DNA from: JANQLU01 sp964434955
GTDB lineage: Bacteria > Planctomycetota > Planctomycetia > Pirellulales > Pirellulaceae
Assembly (NCBI GenBank): GCA_964434955.1
Contig: CAYSXI010000215.1
Coordinates: forward strand, 1 to 8,349
Direction of reading: 5' to 3'
Length of the DNA stretch: 8,349 nucleotides
The position numbers and the translations under genes were made by a program. This document shows, in pieces, positions 6,214 through 8,349 of the stretch; position 1 is the stretch's first letter; every line of letters begins with the position of its first letter. Under the pieces are notes generated by a model that saw nothing but the letters and a program-made list of their open reading frames with translations, was not told where the DNA came from and searched no databases.

Positions 6214-7020
6214 ATGCGAAACATTGAAAAGTATGGAAACTGGGCGCTGGTAACCGGGGCGGCAAAAGGACTGGGGCGCGAGTTTTGCAAAAAAATTGCC
6301 AGCCAAAAACTGAATCTTGTTCTGGTCGACATCGACGAAACCGAATCGAACGTCCTTGCAAACGAACTGCAAAACGAATTTGGCATCCAATGTCGCGCCA
6401 TCAACGTCGACCTGTCCGATGAAACGTTTCTGGAAGAATTGGAACCGGCGATAGTTGATTTAAACATTGGCTTGCTGGTCAACAATGCGGGAGTCGGATG
6501 CGGAGGTTCTTTTGCAAGTCGCGATCCCAAGAAACTGGCCGCCGTCGTCAAAATCAATTGCCTGGCCCCAATTCTCCTGACGCGTTTGCTTTTGCCGGGG
6601 ATGCTGCAACAGGGACGCGGCGGGATCGTTTTTGTATCCTCGCTCCAAGCCTTCATTAGTTCGCCCTACGAAGCCACTTATTGTGCTTCCAAAGCTTTCA
6701 ACCTTCATTTTGGCGAGTCGCTGGCGGGAGAACTTCGAAAGAAACCGGTCGACTGCATCACCGTATGTCCTGGCGGCATGAAAACCGAATTTTTTCTGGC
6801 GGAAGGACTTTCGCAAAAGGATTCGGATCGCATGTGGAAGTACTCAGCGGAGCCGGAGGACATTGCTGAGCTTGCGCTGAACCGGCTAGGAAGACAGCCG
6901 GTCGTTTCTCCCAAGATTACGTTGGCGGTCAACCTGGCCAGCCGCTTCCTGCCGCGACGATTCATGACCTGGGGCTCGGAACGCGTTGCTCGAAAATTGG
7001 TCAAATACGAGCGCACTTGA
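6214..7020 (+). CDS. Short-chain dehydrogenase/reductase (classical SDR, NAD-type)
   Basis: Second SDR, 268 aa, transcribed away from the first. Motifs: TGAAKGLG (14-21), NNAG (90-93), catalytic Asn115, Ser143, Tyr156 and Lys160 (YCASK), then CPGGMKTEFF (about 184-193). Asp39 after the second strand (LVLVDID) favours NAD(H), unlike its neighbour. The C-terminal part (SRFLPRRFMTWGSERVARKLV) is basic and amphipathic, as in SDRs of the DltE/17-beta-HSD12-like kind that often act on acyl or lipid substrates; this is an inference by resemblance. ATG 6214 has a strong GGGAGG (6201-6206) seven bases upstream. In-frame codons back to 6052 are antisense to the other SDR and are not used. The two SDRs are clearly different in sequence, so they are not a recent duplication. 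Confidence 0.9.
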   Translation: MRNIEKYGNWALVTGAAKGLGREFCKKIASQKLNLVLVDIDETESNVLANELQNEFGIQCRAINVDLSDETFLEELEPAIVDLNIGLLVNNAGVGCGGSFASRDPKKLAAVVKINCLAPILLTRLLLPGMLQQGRGGIVFVSSLQAFISSPYEATYCASKAFNLHFGESLAGELRKKPVDCITVCPGGMKTEFFLAEGLSQKDSDRMWKYSAEPEDIAELALNRLGRQPVVSPKITLAVNLASRFLPRRFMTWGSERVARKLVKYERT

Positions 7021-7078
7021 TGGGTGCCGCGCGGGCAACCGCCCTGCCCTTTCAACGTCTTGATGGAAGCGGCCTGAG

Positions 7079-8349
7079 TCAATCGCGCCGCAGTACCATT
7101 TGCTTGGTCTTCCAGCCAGGTTTATGCCGGGGACTGAAGCCTCCAACTTCAATAAACAAGTACTCGACGCCATCGACGGTCTTGAGAGCCAGTTTCTTTG
7201 CTTCGTAATTTTCAAGGTCAAGCAAAAGGTTGCCCGTCCATATCTGAGTGGTCCTGTCCGTCTTGCCATTCTTCTCAAAATCAATTTGAGTGAAGGGCGC
7301 CCGACGCGCATTCAGCCTTTTCGCGGGATCAAAAGCGTCGACGGAATCCACGATGGCAATCGTTTTCCATTTCCCGAGGATGCGATCGTTGCGACAAAAC
7401 GTCCCGTCATAATTGTATTTCTCGGCCGCCGCTTGTTTTTCACGATCATTCGGATCCTGCGCTGCTTGCCATTCAGAAGAAAGCATAGGAACGACCGTCG
7501 CTGACTTTCGAACCAAGTCGTCACCAATGGGGGGCAACTTTTGTTCTTCAAAATGCAGACTGAATTTGCCTTGAGGAACACGACTGGAAGGTTTGACCTT
7601 GTATTTGTCGTTGTATCGCAGGAACGTTTTAACGCTGATTGTGATTTTACCTTTCTCGAGAAAGGGCAAAAACTCTTTGGTGATGTAGGCGCCTTTTGGC
7701 AGCCCCCCCGATCCACGTCCATTGCATGTCTTGGCTTCGATCAAGGGCTTGCCGTTGATGTAAACAATGTGGCCGCCGCCGGAGCCAACATGATTGCCAT
7801 CGTTGATCCTAAGACGGTATCGATATCCCGTTTTGAGCGGAGGAATTTCAAACGTTCCGCGCATCAGCAGGACTTCGTGTTCCCAAAGCGTATTTATTGG
7901 GGTCCCGCCATAGCACGCAGGCCCGTTGCACCCGGGCCCACATTTATGGATCGGTTTCCCGGGAAGTTTTCCGTTCAATTGCCCGAACGGACTTTTCCCA
8001 CGCTGCCAGCCTGCCTTGGCCGCATCAAAATCCGAAGCAAACCAATTCTGCATGCCTTGCGGCATCGAGACGTCCCGGTAACGGGTAATCAATTGGTCCC
8101 AGGGAACTTGCTCTGATTCGACTGGATTAAAACTGAAATAGGACCATTCCGCGTTCCGCAAGTCGGCAAACATCTTCCAATCGTATTGCGCTTTGCCCGC
8201 TCGGGCATGGAGCGCCGAAAGGCCGTCGATTGAATCACGGCCTCCGCCAGCGTGCCCCGATTGAATTTCTCCAGCCGCAAGTTTTCGAAGCGTCGTACGA
8301 TTCTTGCCAACGAATTCAGGTATCAACTCATCGGTGATGATAGGCTTGA
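7079..8349 (-). CDS. Unidentified multi-domain protein, C-terminal 422 residues (5' end beyond the right edge)
   Basis: The frame is open to the right edge, with seven codons (KPIITDE) visible before a TTG at 8326, so no start is seen and the protein is longer. Numbering from that TTG as residue 1: residues 15-60 are Gly/Ala-rich and helical (GEIQSGHAGGGRDSID...); 127-140 hold closely spaced cysteines (CGPGCNGPAC, C-x3-C-x4-C); 150-265 look like a Gly-rich beta domain (RGTFEIPPLKTGYRYRLRIN, HIVYINGKPL, GSGGLPKGAY), perhaps a carbohydrate-binding-like sandwich; 315-415 form a separate module starting ILGKWKTIAIVDSVDAFDP and ending with VEYLFIEVGGF...QMVLRR. That module resembles small domains I recall at the ends of bacterial secreted or sensor proteins. 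A secreted location is plausible but unproven. No catalytic motif is recognised. Confidence 0.75.
   Translation of the reverse strand, partial: KPIITDELIPEFVGKNRTTLRKLAAGEIQSGHAGGGRDSIDGLSALHARAGKAQYDWKMFADLRNAEWSYFSFNPVESEQVPWDQLITRYRDVSMPQGMQNWFASDFDAAKAGWQRGKSPFGQLNGKLPGKPIHKCGPGCNGPACYGGTPINTLWEHEVLLMRGTFEIPPLKTGYRYRLRINDGNHVGSGGGHIVYINGKPLIEAKTCNGRGSGGLPKGAYITKEFLPFLEKGKITISVKTFLRYNDKYKVKPSSRVPQGKFSLHFEEQKLPPIGDDLVRKSATVVPMLSSEWQAAQDPNDREKQAAAEKYNYDGTFCRNDRILGKWKTIAIVDSVDAFDPAKRLNARRAPFTQIDFEKNGKTDRTTQIWTGNLLLDLENYEAKKLALKTVDGVEYLFIEVGGFSPRHKPGWKTKQMVLRRD

Noticed and set aside
6177..6656. Minus-strand open frame of 159 codons over the NAD-type SDR.
   Set aside because: Shadow of an SDR gene with all catalytic motifs and a strong ribosome binding site on the plus strand.
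7033..7044. GGGC-AACC-GCCC hairpin between the convergent SDR and the right-edge gene.
   Set aside because: Only four base pairs and no T-run on either strand. Too weak to call a terminator.
7541..8116. Plus-strand open frame of 191 codons.
   Set aside because: It is antisense to the large minus-strand protein, which has far better protein-like composition and continues beyond the window.

Overview
The window (about 50% GC) looks like a chromosomal segment of a planctomycete, probably of the Pirellulales type. The main clues are an ECF sigma factor with the SDI-QQ / EF-GWI / LPPDY-EVI-LR wording typical of planctomycete ECF factors, a small acidic partner-like protein behind it, and a large protein of a style common in that phylum. 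This is inferred from protein style only. There is no rRNA, tRNA, insertion sequence, CRISPR array or phage gene.

Left part (1-3921, all minus strand): the 5' end of an unidentified acidic protein (1-189) lies downstream of a complete four-gene metal-import operon in the order troA-troB-troC-troD: solute-binding protein, ATPase and two permeases. The genes are tightly packed (20 bp gap, 4 bp ATGA overlap, 5 bp gap). TroA has the His/His/His/Asp ligand set of TroA-type Mn/Zn/Fe binding proteins, and the ATPase has the PQR-SVDWDFP segment of this cluster. Together they should form one importer: TroA captures the metal outside the inner membrane, TroC and TroD form the channel, and TroB drives it.

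Middle (3922-5226): a 468 bp divergent intergenic region separates troA from a plus-strand ECF-type sigma factor gene (4390-4887). It holds a perfect 17 bp palindrome with 7-1-7 geometry (4120-4136), next to a candidate -10 box reading toward troA. This suggests metal-responsive repression by a Fur-family protein encoded elsewhere. The ECF factor lacks the usual start of region 2.1. A small acidic protein (5026-5226) follows it and ends at a probable intrinsic terminator.

Right part (5237-8349): two short-chain dehydrogenase/reductase (SDR) genes diverge from a 100 bp intergenic region. One has an Arg after the second beta strand (NADP-like) and the other an Asp (NAD-like). At the right edge lies the C-terminal 422 residues of a larger, unidentified minus-strand protein with a Cys-rich segment, a Gly-rich probable beta domain and a small terminal module.

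I see no clearly new multi-gene system. The best leads are the operator-like dyad of the metal operon, the shortened ECF factor with its small neighbour, and the unidentified multi-domain protein at the right edge.
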